Shown here one piece after another: positions 37,550 through 47,027 of a DNA stretch of 64,000 nt (its first letter is position 1; every line of letters begins with the position of its first letter). The notes below the pieces were generated by a model, which was not told the DNA's origin, did not search any database, and saw only the letters and a program-made list of their open reading frames with translations. The translations under genes and the position numbers were made by a program. Source of the DNA: Deltaproteobacteria bacterium. Its GTDB lineage: Bacteria; Desulfobacterota; Binatia; Binatales; Binataceae. The DNA is taken from assembly GCA_021780755.1 (NCBI GenBank), contig JAJXYF010000019.1:62001-126000 (forward strand). The letters run 5' to 3'.

Positions 37550-37853
37550 CAGGGGATCCTCCTTCGATTTAGCAGCAGCCCGACCGGTCACCAGGGCGCC
37601 AAGGTCCGCGCAACGTTCGCGGCATCGACGAACCAGGCCGGGGCAGGCCTGAAAATATTGTTCGGGACGAATCCTTGCATATTTCCCCGGCCAGCGAAAA
37701 CGGGAAACGAGGGGCGCGAAAGGAGGCTTGATTTTCTTCGCCGCAAAGTTGATCGTCGATTCAAAGCCTGTAACTCTGTGGGGTATTGGGTGGCCAGGAA
37801 TTATGCGAGCCGCTGATCCAGGGAGCAACGGACGCGATGTTGGTTCGGAATAG

Positions 37854-39113
37854 ATGAGACGGCTTCTCGCTGCAATATCGATAATTCTGCTGATCGCGAT
37901 CGCCGCGAAGCCCGCCAACGCGTTCAGCTTGATCGATCCGAACACGTGGCCGGCGACGTTGAACCCACACAACTGGCCGTTCTCGGTGTATCCGATCCCG
38001 GAGGTCGCGACCGATCCCAACTCGGGGGTGACCTACGGCATTCTGACGGCGGTGCTGTTCAAGGACAAAGCCGGGGACATCGACTATATCTTCGCGCCCG
38101 ACGTCAACAACAACAGCACGCTCGGGCCGGGCGGCAACCTGCGGTTTCTCGCCTACCCATCGGAGGACACGCAGTGGTATGCGGTGGGGGGCGCGCAGGA
38201 AAACATCGCACGCAATGTCGATCTGAATTATGAGACCGGCCGAACGCATCGTGATTGGTGGTCATTTGCGGGGCGGTTTTTCTTCGAGCGCGATCCGACC
38301 GAGCGTTTTTTCGGGATCGGCAACGCATCGCGCCTGGGACAGGAGACCAATTACACCACCGAGCAAGTTTACTTCCGCGGGCTGTTCGGCTGGAACGTCA
38401 CACCCAATCTGCAACTGGCGGCAGTGACGCGGCCGCGTTATGTGCGCATCCAGCAAGGCGGATTCACGACCCAGCCGCAGATTTTCACGCTGTTCCCGAA
38501 CGTGAAGGGGATCAACGGCGGGACCGAAATCTACAACGAAGTCCGGATAACCTACGACACGCGCGACTCGATTGACATCCCGCGCGATGGCGGACTGGCG
38601 CTTGGCTACTACGGCTTGGCGGACCGCCGCCTGATGAGCTCGGTGTCGTACAACCGCTTCGGTGGCGAGCTGCGCCGGTATTATTCGATTGGCAAGCGAA
38701 TCACCTTCGCGGGCCACATGTATATGCAGTGGACACCGGCGGGCAACGAGACCCCGTTCTGGGCGATGCCGTGGCTGGGCGGCGGCGAGAGCTTCCTCTA
38801 CACCACCGAGACGCTACGCGGATACGGCGCTGGCCGCTTTATCGACAACAACGTAGCTGTAGCCAATATCGAGATGCGCACGCGGGTGCTGGAAGCGAAC
38901 GTCTTTGGGACGCAAGGAACGCTAGAACTCGCACCTTTTTTCGAGACCGGTCGCGTGTGGCATTCGATGTCGCAGAATCCGGTGCAGCAACTGCATTCGG
39001 TGGGCGGGATGGGCTTTCGCGCGATCGCGGAACCGTTCGTGGTCGGCTACGTCGATGTGGGCTGGGGTGGCGAAGGTCCCGCGGTCTTCTCAGGTATCAA
39101 CTATCCATTTTAG
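37854..39113 (+). CDS. Omp85/D15-type outer membrane beta-barrel
   Basis: 419 residues with a signal peptide (LLAAISIILLIAIAAKPANA). The rest is a beta-barrel with an early TYGILTAVLFKDKAG and the motif TLRGYGAGRFIDNN, the LRGY-type motif of the Omp85 lid loop, ending in GGEGPAVFSGINYPF. No POTRA domains are visible, so it is closer to the short D15/patatin-barrel type than to BamA. It is divergent from the TPP-enzyme gene; substrate unknown. Confidence 0.8.
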   Translation: MRRLLAAISIILLIAIAAKPANAFSLIDPNTWPATLNPHNWPFSVYPIPEVATDPNSGVTYGILTAVLFKDKAGDIDYIFAPDVNNNSTLGPGGNLRFLAYPSEDTQWYAVGGAQENIARNVDLNYETGRTHRDWWSFAGRFFFERDPTERFFGIGNASRLGQETNYTTEQVYFRGLFGWNVTPNLQLAAVTRPRYVRIQQGGFTTQPQIFTLFPNVKGINGGTEIYNEVRITYDTRDSIDIPRDGGLALGYYGLADRRLMSSVSYNRFGGELRRYYSIGKRITFAGHMYMQWTPAGNETPFWAMPWLGGGESFLYTTETLRGYGAGRFIDNNVAVANIEMRTRVLEANVFGTQGTLELAPFFETGRVWHSMSQNPVQQLHSVGGMGFRAIAEPFVVGYVDVGWGGEGPAVFSGINYPF

Positions 39114-39141
39114 TTTTTGACGCTCGCGTACCCGCGCGATG

Positions 39142-39474
39142 CTACTTGCGGAAGCGCGAAGGAAAGTCCACCTCAAATGTGACGTCGGGATGGAGCAGGC
39201 GGGCGCGATCGATTAGCGCCGCTTCGATCTCGGGGATCTGCGGATCGGGCACACAACAATCGACCGGGCAGGCCGCGGCGCATTCCTCGTGATCGAAGAA
39301 GCCGACACATTCGGTGCACTTGCCGGGCACGATGTAGTAGATATCGGGGGCGATCGGCGGATGGCTTTGGCCATCGAGTTCCCACTGGCGGCCGCCAGCG
39401 TAAATCGCGTTATTGGGACAGCGCGGCTCGCAAGCGCCGCAGTTGATACATTCTTCCGTAATCAGAGTTGACAT
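39142..39474 (-). CDS. Ferredoxin with two 4Fe-4S clusters
   Basis: YfhL-type ferredoxin of 110 residues. Cluster motifs are CINCGACEPRCP and, after an insert, CTECVGFFDHEECAAACPVD. The longer spacing in the second motif is usual for this subgroup. It lies 21 bp downstream of the Mrp gene on the same strand, suggesting a joint role in Fe-S metabolism or electron transfer. Confidence 0.92.
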   Translation of the reverse strand: MSTLITEECINCGACEPRCPNNAIYAGGRQWELDGQSHPPIAPDIYYIVPGKCTECVGFFDHEECAAACPVDCCVPDPQIPEIEAALIDRARLLHPDVTFEVDFPSRFRK

Positions 39475-39495
39475 CGCGGATTTCCAGAGTGGCGG

Positions 39496-40548
39496 TCAAT
39501 TTTGCGGCATCGCGGCGGCAACCCGGCGGGCCAATTCGATAAAGGCCTGGCTGGCGGGATGATCCGGCTGGGCGAGAACGATCGGCGTGCCCGCATCGCC
39601 CGCCTCGCGCACTTCGGTGAAAATCGGCACGCGCGCAAGGACTTCCATGTGCTCATCGGCGGCCATCTTGGCGCCGCCGCCATGCCCGAAGATTTCGTCG
39701 CGCTCCCCGCAATCGGGACAGACGAAATAGCTCATGTTCTCGACCACGCCAAGCAGCGGGCAATGGACCTGCCGGAACATCCGGACCGCGCGCAGGGCGT
39801 CGGCCAACGCCACCTCCTGCGGCGTCGTGACGATGACGGCGCCGTCGATCGCGACCTGCTGTGCGAGCGTCAGTTGCGCGTCGCCGGTGCCGGGCGGCAA
39901 GTCAACGATGAGAAAATCCTGGGTGCCCCAGAGCGTGTCCTTGAGAAACTGGCGGACGGCGCCCATGACCATCGGACCGCGCCAAATCACCGGGGCCTTA
40001 TCGTTGAGGAAAAAGCCGATTGAAATCAGCTTCACGCCGAAGCGTTCGATGGGGTAAAAGCTCTGGCCGCCGGCTGAGCGGGGACGTTCGTCGCTGGTGC
40101 CGAACATCATCGGCACCGAGGGGCCGTAAATGTCCGCGTCGAGCAGGCCGACCTTGTAGCCGATGCGACTTAACGCGGCCGCGAGGTTGGCCGCCACCGT
40201 CGATTTGCCGACGCCGCCTTTACCGCTCGCGACGGCGACGATGAAGCGCGTGCCTTCCAGGCGGACCTTGCCGGTCTTTTCGCCCAACTCGGGCTCTATC
40301 TTGCCGACCTTGAATTCGACCTTGGGCACGCCCAGTTCGTGGGTCAGCACCTGATGAATCCGCGTGGCAAGATCGCGCAGGATCTCCTCGCGGCCGGTCG
40401 CGCCGCGCAGCGTGATCGTGTAGGCGCCGTCGGGCGCCGGCGCGATCTCCTGGACGATTCCGAGCGACACGATGTCGGTCTGATAGCCGGGATAATTGAC
40501 GCGGGCGAGTGCGAGCGCGACTTCTTCAAGAGCTACGGTTCTGGCCAC
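39496..40548 (-). CDS. Mrp/ApbC Fe-S cluster carrier ATPase
   Basis: P-loop scaffold of 350 residues that binds and transfers Fe-S clusters. An N-terminal MIP18-type domain (about 1-90) is followed by the deviant Walker A SGKGGVGKS, DADIYGPSVP and DLPPGTGD. The cluster-binding CPDC is at about residue 280. The gene precedes the ferredoxin. Also written mrp/apbC in other genomes. Confidence 0.92.
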   Translation of the reverse strand: MARTVALEEVALALARVNYPGYQTDIVSLGIVQEIAPAPDGAYTITLRGATGREEILRDLATRIHQVLTHELGVPKVEFKVGKIEPELGEKTGKVRLEGTRFIVAVASGKGGVGKSTVAANLAAALSRIGYKVGLLDADIYGPSVPMMFGTSDERPRSAGGQSFYPIERFGVKLISIGFFLNDKAPVIWRGPMVMGAVRQFLKDTLWGTQDFLIVDLPPGTGDAQLTLAQQVAIDGAVIVTTPQEVALADALRAVRMFRQVHCPLLGVVENMSYFVCPDCGERDEIFGHGGGAKMAADEHMEVLARVPIFTEVREAGDAGTPIVLAQPDHPASQAFIELARRVAAAMPQN

Positions 40549-40655
40549 TGGGCGAAATTATTTCAGATGGCAATCGGCAGCGATAGCCGCACGCGCAAGG
40601 ACAATCGCGAAGATCGGGATCGCGCATTGTCCGCGAAGGCCGGTCGGTCAGCGGC

Positions 40656-41675
40656 TCAGCGCGTCAGCGGATCAAGGCGATTCGCGATCACGGCGCGGGC
40701 TTCCTCGGCGATTTGCCGCACGATTTCCGCCGCCGGCCGCGCCTCCGTCACGAGGCTGCATGACTGGCCCGCGTAGAACGCGAGGCCGCTGATATCGCCC
40801 TCGATATATTCGGTCGGGGGAAATACCGAGTAGCGGACCAGCGGGACCTCGATTCCCGAGCGGCGCATCGCACCGGCCGGCTCGCCCTCGCCGGGCCGCT
40901 TCCCAGACGGCGGACGTCCGGCGCATTCCCACGCTTCAACGGTGGCGTTGCGAATCACGCGATGGGCCGCGTCGGGCCATCCGATGTCGTAGAGCGTGGT
41001 GTGCAGCGTGTCGCCGGCCTGCGCGCCGATCACCGCGCGCTTGTACTCGCGATGGGCCGCGGACTCGTTCGCGACCAAAAACCGTGTACCGAAAACCCCC
41101 GCATCCGCGCCGAGCGCAAGCACCGCCGCCAGGCCCCGGCCGTCGGCGAGACCACCCGCCGCCAGCAGCGGCAGGTCGCCAATCGCGTCGCGCACCGCAG
41201 GCACTAGCGCGACCGTCGTTGTGGTGCCGCGGACGTGGCCGCCGGCCTCCAGTCCCTGCGCCATGATCGCATCGACACCCGCATCGGCAGCCGCGCGCGC
41301 CTCGATGGCCGAACCGCATTGCCAAATCACCTTGATGCGGGCGTCCCGCAAGCGGCGAATCGAAGCAATGTAATCCGATGGCGCGCCCCAGAAAAATGTC
41401 ACCGCCGCGATCGGCTCTTCGGCGACGGTCTCGATGACGCCCGGCCGCAGAAACGGAATGAGCAGATTCACGCCGATCGGCTTCCCGGTGATTTTCCGGG
41501 CCGCCGCGATCTCGTTATGAATCGCGGCGGGACTGAATCCGGCGGTCCCCATAAACCCAAAGCCGCCCGCCTCAGACACCGCGCCGGCGAGGTTCGAGAG
41601 CGCGACGCCGCCCATGCCCGCCGAGACGATCGGGAGTTCGATTCCGAGCAGTTCGCAGATTGCGGTGTGCAGCAT
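40656..41675 (-). CDS. Nitronate monooxygenase (2-nitropropane dioxygenase-like)
   Basis: FMN-dependent TIM-barrel enzyme of 339 residues that oxidises alkyl nitronates. Marks are PIVSAGMGGVALSNLAGAVS, GVNLLIPF, IMAQGLEAGGHVRG with the catalytic His, and LLAAGGLADGRGLAAVLALG. Members of this family also include enoyl-ACP reductase relatives, so the physiological substrate is uncertain. It is followed upstream by a crotonase and a beta-hydroxyacid dehydrogenase on the same strand. Confidence 0.85.
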   Translation of the reverse strand: MLHTAICELLGIELPIVSAGMGGVALSNLAGAVSEAGGFGFMGTAGFSPAAIHNEIAAARKITGKPIGVNLLIPFLRPGVIETVAEEPIAAVTFFWGAPSDYIASIRRLRDARIKVIWQCGSAIEARAAADAGVDAIMAQGLEAGGHVRGTTTTVALVPAVRDAIGDLPLLAAGGLADGRGLAAVLALGADAGVFGTRFLVANESAAHREYKRAVIGAQAGDTLHTTLYDIGWPDAAHRVIRNATVEAWECAGRPPSGKRPGEGEPAGAMRRSGIEVPLVRYSVFPPTEYIEGDISGLAFYAGQSCSLVTEARPAAEIVRQIAEEARAVIANRLDPLTR

Positions 41676-41706
41676 CGCGGTGTCTCTCCCAGGCTTTCAG
41701 CTTGAC

Positions 41707-42552
41707 CTAGCGGCCCTTGAACTTCGCCTCGCGCTTTTCGAGGAACGCCTTGACGGCTTCCTTGTGGTCCTCGGTCAAGCCGGTGAGGGTCTGCCCGTAG
41801 GACTCGCGGTCGAGGATGGTGCGCAAGTCGGACTTGAGCGCGAGGTTCAAATGCGCCTTCATGTAGGAATATGCGACAACGGGGCCGGCGGCGATGCGCT
41901 TGGCGAAGGCGCGCACCTCTTCGGTCAGCGCGGCGGCTGGCACGACACGGTTGACCATCCCGAGCTTGAGCGCCTCTTCGGCGCCGATTACTTCGGCGGT
42001 GAAATAGAGCTCGCGCGCCTTGGCCGGCCCAACCAGTTGGGTCAGCAGGTAGGTGCCGCCGAAGTCGCCCGAAAAGCCGACGCGGGCGAACGCGGTGCCG
42101 AAGCGCGCGGTGTCGGCGGCAATCCGCAGGTCGCAGGCGAGCGCGATGCTCAGGCCGGCCCCGGCGGCGGGTCCGTTGATCGCGCCGATGGTAACCTTGG
42201 GCATCTCGTGGAGAAGCAGGCTCACTTCTTCGGAGCGGCGCAACTGGCTGATGCGGGTCTGGATGCCCTGTTCGCCCGCACCCGCGCTGGCGCCGTGTCC
42301 CGCGCCCTCCGCGCCGCCGCCCTCGTTGCGCTCGCGCATTCGGCCGATATCGCCGCCCGCGCAAAAGCCTCGGCCCGCGCCGGTTAGAACGACGGCGCCG
42401 ACTTCGCGGTCGTGAGCGGCGCGATTAAGCTCCTCGAGCAGGCCCCCGATCATGTGATCGCTCAGCGCGTTGAGCTTGTCGGGCCGATTCATGGTGAGGT
42501 AGAGCACGCCGTCGTGACGCTCGGCGATCAGGTCGCGATGTTCGGTGGACAT
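41707..42552 (-). CDS. Enoyl-CoA hydratase/isomerase (crotonase family)
   Basis: 281 residues from the ATG at 42552, which follows GGAGG; an upstream start is less likely. Oxyanion-hole motif FCAGGDIGRM and the second motif GFSGDFGGTYLLTQLVG, where Asp resembles PaaG-type isomerases rather than true hydratases with two glutamates. The insertion EGGGAEGAGHGASAGAGE lies in a variable loop. Probably part of a beta-oxidation-like route for branched or aromatic acids. Confidence 0.88.
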   Translation of the reverse strand: MSTEHRDLIAERHDGVLYLTMNRPDKLNALSDHMIGGLLEELNRAAHDREVGAVVLTGAGRGFCAGGDIGRMRERNEGGGAEGAGHGASAGAGEQGIQTRISQLRRSEEVSLLLHEMPKVTIGAINGPAAGAGLSIALACDLRIAADTARFGTAFARVGFSGDFGGTYLLTQLVGPAKARELYFTAEVIGAEEALKLGMVNRVVPAAALTEEVRAFAKRIAAGPVVAYSYMKAHLNLALKSDLRTILDRESYGQTLTGLTEDHKEAVKAFLEKREAKFKGR

Positions 42553-42601
42553 GGCACAAGCCTCCAATGCCTGAAGATTTGAATGACGATTGAACTTGGT
42601 A

Positions 42602-43468
42602 CTACTTGAGCACGGCCACGCTGTCGAGGGCGTCTGCTACCGCCTGGGTGCCGTCGCGGTCGTGGCCGAGTGCGCTCGCCGCGTTGAACATCGAGGTCAT
42701 CAGGGCAAGCCCCGGTAAGGCAAGGCGCTGCGTCTGCGCGGCCTCGGCGACCAGGCGAAGGTCCTTGCGCATCAGTTGGACGAAGAAGCCGGGACGGAAA
42801 TCGCCGGCGACGATCTTGGGGCCGAGGTTGTTCAACTGCCAGGAGCCGGCGGCGCCCGCGCCGATCGCTTCGATGACCTTGGCCGGATCGAGCCCGCCCT
42901 CGCGTGCGAAGAGCAGCGCTTCGGCGGCCGCCTCGAGCGTAACCGCGACCGCAATCTGATTGGCGAGCTTGGTGGTCTGGCCGGCGCCGACGGGGCCCAT
43001 GTGCGTGACGCGCTTGCCCAGCAGGTCGAACAACGGGCGCGCGCGTGCAAAGGCCGCTTCGCTGCCGCCGGCCATGATCGCGAGGGTGCCCTCGATGGCG
43101 CCGGTCTCGCCGCCGGAAACCGGCGCGTCGAGATAGTCGGTGCCGAGCTTCGCCAGACGCGCGGCGATGGCACGCTCGGCCGCGGGCGCGATGGTGCTCA
43201 TATCGATCACGAGTTGGCCGCGCGCCAGTACCGGCTCGATTCTGGCGGCGACGCCTTCTACGTCAGGCGTGTCGGAGACCATGATGAAGACCACGTCGGC
43301 GCCGCGCGCGGCCTCGGCCGCATCGGCGGCAACGACCGCGCCGTCATCGGCGAGCGCGCGCGCTTTTTCGGCGGAGCGGTTGTACACGCGCACGCCATGG
43401 CCCGCGCGTAGCAGCCGGCGCGCCATCGGCGCGCCCATGATTCCGGTTCCAATCCATGCGATTTCCAT
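42602..43468 (-). CDS. NAD(P)-dependent beta-hydroxyacid dehydrogenase (3-HIBADH family)
   Basis: 288 residues from the ATG at 43468, which follows GAGGGAA. The Rossmann motif is WIGTGIMGAPMARRLL, the substrate motif DAPVSGGETGAIEGTLAIM, and the catalytic Lys is in GAGQTTKLANQIAV. The family covers 3-hydroxyisobutyrate, tartronate-semialdehyde and related substrates. It may share an operon with the crotonase 49 bp downstream. Confidence 0.9.
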   Translation of the reverse strand: MEIAWIGTGIMGAPMARRLLRAGHGVRVYNRSAEKARALADDGAVVAADAAEAARGADVVFIMVSDTPDVEGVAARIEPVLARGQLVIDMSTIAPAAERAIAARLAKLGTDYLDAPVSGGETGAIEGTLAIMAGGSEAAFARARPLFDLLGKRVTHMGPVGAGQTTKLANQIAVAVTLEAAAEALLFAREGGLDPAKVIEAIGAGAAGSWQLNNLGPKIVAGDFRPGFFVQLMRKDLRLVAEAAQTQRLALPGLALMTSMFNAASALGHDRDGTQAVADALDSVAVLK

Positions 43469-43517
43469 GGTCGATTCCCTCTGCAAAGCAACTCAAGAAA
43501 ACGGGCGAAGTGGCGGG

Positions 43518-43997
43518 TCAGGCGGCTTGCGAGGAGCGTGGTGCGGACTTCCATGAGAAGCCGTCGGCGGGAATCGCGCTCATCACGAAGAGTGCCGCCC
43601 AGATCGTGAAGAGGATTCCGGTCGCGACTCCGTGCCACATCCAGAACAGGCCGTAGATCAGGTAGAGCGCCACCAGGGCGAAATGCAGTATCACGCGCGG
43701 CTGAGCGAGCCCCGACGGCAGCGGCGTGAAGAGGCGCGCGGCGATCATTGCCTGCCCGGCGCAATGCCAAGTGCCGAAATGGCGGCATCGGCGGCATACC
43801 GTCACGGTGGATTCGAGCCATAATGCGGCGAGGATCGCGAGACCGAAGATGAACGCTTCCGCACTATGCCCCGCCGCTTTGCCGAGAAAGATGATCGTGA
43901 ACAGGACCAGTCCGCCGATTCCGACGACGCGAAAAAAGGCCGGCGTCTGGATGACGTAGAGGATGGGCTCGAAGGGGCCGGGATTTCGTCTAGGCAT
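43518..43997 (-). CDS. Hypothetical four-helix membrane protein
   Basis: 159 residues with about four membrane helices, for example VVGIGGLVLFTIIFLG and VILHFALVALYLIYGLFWMW. A short soluble loop holds CRRCRHFGTWHCAGQAM, a three-cysteine/two-histidine cluster that could bind metal. I do not recognise the family. It lies between the dehydrogenase and the potassium channel genes on the same strand. Confidence 0.6.
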   Translation of the reverse strand: MPRRNPGPFEPILYVIQTPAFFRVVGIGGLVLFTIIFLGKAAGHSAEAFIFGLAILAALWLESTVTVCRRCRHFGTWHCAGQAMIAARLFTPLPSGLAQPRVILHFALVALYLIYGLFWMWHGVATGILFTIWAALFVMSAIPADGFSWKSAPRSSQAA

Positions 43998-44051
43998 CGG
44001 CGATTGAATCCGTCCGCTTAATCTACTCGCGATTCGCCGCGGAGCAAGCCG

Positions 44052-44939
44052 TCATGCGCTCTCCTGGGTCCATCCGGGCAACTCCGCGGGCTCGTACTCA
44101 TCGAACTTGGCATAGTTGAACCGGGAGCCGATCTCGGAGGTTTCGTCGATGATGTCGGCGAGGCGCGCCCCCCAGATGATATCGGCCGCCTTGTACGAAT
44201 AGCGGGCATAGACGGTCTGCGAAAAGACCTCGTCGATACCGGTGAGCGACACGATGAGGCTGGCGTCGGCTTCGAGCAGGTCCTTGTTGGTAACGCCATA
44301 GAACGGGCTGCCGGGTTGAATCGGGTGAATGGCGGTCCACGAATACGCGAAGATCGCGTTACGGTAGCGGGAGAGTTCGAGGTCGTAAAAGCGGCGCACG
44401 TATTCGCCCTCGCGGGTGCGCTCGTCCTGCGAGAAGGCAACGTGAACCTGGGCCTCGACGATTTGGCTGGAGCGCACGTTGGCCATCCGGAACATCAGGC
44501 TGGGCACGCCGTCGCGCTTGGAGATAACCGCGATCCGGCTGAAGCGGACGCGCGCGGTCGGGCGCGAGAACTTCGCGAAGATGAGACCGGTGATAAGGGC
44601 GAAGTTAATTACGCCGCAGAGCGCCTCGACGCTCATCAGGATCTGGGACACCAGGGTGACCGGTGACATCTTGCCATAGCCGATGGTCGCGATGGTCTGG
44701 ACGCTGAAAAAGAACACATCGGAAAAGCCGCGCGCGTTTTCGATACCACCGTCTAGATAGTAACCGACCGCGAAAAGTAGGTTGACGACGATGAAGGCAA
44801 CGGCGATTTGCAGGAGCAGCGCGGGCCACGACGAGGTCAGCAGGTGATGGTAGAAATCGGTGAAGAAGCGAGCGTCCTCGTCGAGCACGAGAGTCGGACC
44901 GGTCTTGCGCGCACTGCGCCTGAATGGAAGTAGTGCCAT
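44052..44939 (-). CDS. Inward-rectifier-type potassium channel (KirBac)
   Basis: Inner-membrane K+ channel subunit of 295 residues. Two membrane helices flank the pore loop, whose selectivity filter is TIGYG (residues 85-89). The slide-helix region precedes TM1 (FFTDFYHHLLTSSWPALLLQ). The C-terminal immunoglobulin-like cytoplasmic domain begins RVRFSRIAVISKRDGVPSLM, as in KirBac1.1. Probably sets membrane potential; no regulator is adjacent. Confidence 0.92.
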   Translation of the reverse strand: MALLPFRRSARKTGPTLVLDEDARFFTDFYHHLLTSSWPALLLQIAVAFIVVNLLFAVGYYLDGGIENARGFSDVFFFSVQTIATIGYGKMSPVTLVSQILMSVEALCGVINFALITGLIFAKFSRPTARVRFSRIAVISKRDGVPSLMFRMANVRSSQIVEAQVHVAFSQDERTREGEYVRRFYDLELSRYRNAIFAYSWTAIHPIQPGSPFYGVTNKDLLEADASLIVSLTGIDEVFSQTVYARYSYKAADIIWGARLADIIDETSEIGSRFNYAKFDEYEPAELPGWTQESA

Positions 44940-45057
44940 GGGCTAGAGGATAACCGTCGGGGCCCGGCTGCGCAGCAATTCGCACGCGGCGGCTGCATCC
45001 GCAATCGGATATCGCGGCGCCGGGCCTCGCGCGGAGCGACGACGCGGCGCGGGACGT

Positions 45058-46080
45058 TCAGCGAAACGCCGGAATGACCTTCGAGGCGAACAGTTCCAGG
45101 TGCTCCTGCGCCCATTTGGGCGGGCGTCCGGGCGGCAGCGTCCATGAGTAGAAGTGCGTCACCGGCACCTGCTCGACGTAGTCGCGAATCATCTTGATGC
45201 AGGTGGCGGGGTCAACGACCTTGAGCGCGCCGGCCTCGCGCAGATGAGCACGGTCCTTGAAGTAAACCGGCTTGGTGTTCTGCCCGGCCTTCGCGGCCCA
45301 TTCGGTGTAGAGGTTGCTTTGATAGATGATGTGGTCGGCGGCCTCGTTGAAGGTCTGGTCGGGATCGTTGGAGCAGATGAGCCAGTTGTAGCCGCCGCCG
45401 AAGCGGATGGAGTCAACCGGCTTGCCGGCCTTGCGAACCTCTTCGACGTAAGCGTCATAGACCTTGCGCGAAGCGTTGGGAGCGGTGAAGCCATCGGCGT
45501 ATTTGGCGGCGCGGCGCAGCGCGGGCGGGGTGAAGCCGCCGACCCAGATCGGCGGGCGCGGCTTCTGCACCGGCTCGGGCGTGAGCTTGACCTGGTTGAC
45601 CTCGAAAAATTTCCCCTTGTAGGTGAGCCTCTCACCCGCGAGCAGGCGCCCGATGATTTCGAGCGACTCGTTGGTGCGTCCGCCGCGCTCCTTGAAAGGG
45701 ACGTTGAAGCCCGCGAACTCCTCGAGCTTGTAGCCGACGCCGACGCCCAACTCGAAACGGCCGCCCGAAATCACATCGACCACCGCGATGTCCTCGGCCA
45801 GGCGCACCGGGTTGTGAAACGGCATCAGGAGCACGCCGAGCGGGATGCGGATGCGCTTGGTGCGGGCGGCGATGGCGGCAGCCACCGGCAACATCGAGGG
45901 CAGGTAGCCGTCGTCGATAAAGTGATGTTCGGAGAGCCAGACGTCGTCGAAGCCGTTATTTTCGGCCCATGCGATCTGGTCGAGAATTTCGCCGTAAAGC
46001 TGAGTGTATGGCTGACGCCACTGGGCCGGGTTGCGGAAGTCGTACCACAAGCCGAAACGGACTTTGCTGTTGGTGCTCAT
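45058..46080 (-). CDS. LLM-class flavin-dependent oxidoreductase
   Basis: Luciferase-like TIM-barrel enzyme of 340 residues using FMN or F420. Typical segments are DDVWLSEHHFIDDGYLPSML, IRIPLGVLLMPFHNPVRLAE, DVISGGRFELGVGVGY and RPPIWVGGFTPPALRRAAKY. Whether it is a monooxygenase or an F420-dependent dehydrogenase is not visible from these motifs. A second LLM-class gene lies 77 bp upstream on the same strand. Confidence 0.88.
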   Translation of the reverse strand: MSTNSKVRFGLWYDFRNPAQWRQPYTQLYGEILDQIAWAENNGFDDVWLSEHHFIDDGYLPSMLPVAAAIAARTKRIRIPLGVLLMPFHNPVRLAEDIAVVDVISGGRFELGVGVGYKLEEFAGFNVPFKERGGRTNESLEIIGRLLAGERLTYKGKFFEVNQVKLTPEPVQKPRPPIWVGGFTPPALRRAAKYADGFTAPNASRKVYDAYVEEVRKAGKPVDSIRFGGGYNWLICSNDPDQTFNEAADHIIYQSNLYTEWAAKAGQNTKPVYFKDRAHLREAGALKVVDPATCIKMIRDYVEQVPVTHFYSWTLPPGRPPKWAQEHLELFASKVIPAFR

Positions 46081-46157
46081 TATCGCCTCCCCCGGTCATC
46101 CTCTCGCGTGATCGTCGCCCCTCGGTGTTCCACAATCCGATGGGCGAACGCAAGTTT

Positions 46158-47027
46158 TCAGCGCGGAGCGAGTGCCTCGAGCGCGCGCAGGTCGGGAGTC
46201 AGGCCACCGTCAGGACTGAGCGGCAGAATGCATACGTGGGTCGCGCCGGCCTCGTAATGGGCCTCGATACGATCGCGCACGGCAGCTTCGTCGCCCCAGG
46301 CGACGATCGCGTCAACCAGCCGATTACTGCCACCGCCGCCGAAATCGGTATCGTCGAAGCCGAGCGTGCGCAGGTTTTTCAGGTAGGCGGGAATCTTCAA
46401 GTAAAGCTTCATGTATGCGCGGGCCGCGTCGCGGGCTTTAGATGGATTACGCTCGAGCATCACGGCCTGCTCGGCGCATACCCAGCGTCTGGAGCCGACG
46501 ATTTCGCGCGCGCGGGCGGTATGCTCGGGGGTGATGAAATAGGTCAAGGTGCCGTGGGAATCGGAGCCCGCCAGCGTGAGCATGCGCGGGTTATTGGCGG
46601 CCAGCAGGACGGGTACTTCGGCCGGCGGCGCGGGTGCGTTATACGCGGCCGATTTCATACCGCGCAGATATTCGCGCATGGCGGTAACGGGACGTTCGTA
46701 GCTCAGCCCGCGCATCGCGGCTGAGACATGATTGTTGGTGCCGATGCCGAGGATGAAGCGGTCGCCTGAAAGTTCCGCGGCGGTGCGCGCGCCTGCCGCC
46801 ATCGTGCTCGCGGCCCGGGCCCAGATGCTCGCCACGCCGGTGCCGACAATGAGCGTCTCCGTCCTGGCGAGGAGCCAGGCAGCGTAGGATAGCGAGTTAC
46901 GCCCGGAGCCCTCGACAATCCAGAGCACGCTGTAGCCGAGGCGCTCGATGGTACGGGCGAGTTGCGCACTCTCGCCCCCTTCCATCGAATCGAGAAAGGC
47001 GAAAACGCCAAGGCCGCTGATGTTCAT
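46158..47027 (-). CDS. LLM-class oxidoreductase, probably F420-dependent
   Basis: 289 residues, shorter than its neighbour. It has ERLGYSVLWIVEGSGRNSL, LIVGTGVASIWARAASTMAA and FILGIGTNNHV, and ends THVCILPLSPDGGLTPDLRA, which resembles the TIGR03620-type F420 group. Substrate unknown. The pair of LLM enzymes fits oxidation of hydrophobic or C1/C2 compounds, as common in uncultivated soil lineages. Confidence 0.82.
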   Translation of the reverse strand: MNISGLGVFAFLDSMEGGESAQLARTIERLGYSVLWIVEGSGRNSLSYAAWLLARTETLIVGTGVASIWARAASTMAAGARTAAELSGDRFILGIGTNNHVSAAMRGLSYERPVTAMREYLRGMKSAAYNAPAPPAEVPVLLAANNPRMLTLAGSDSHGTLTYFITPEHTARAREIVGSRRWVCAEQAVMLERNPSKARDAARAYMKLYLKIPAYLKNLRTLGFDDTDFGGGGSNRLVDAIVAWGDEAAVRDRIEAHYEAGATHVCILPLSPDGGLTPDLRALEALAPR

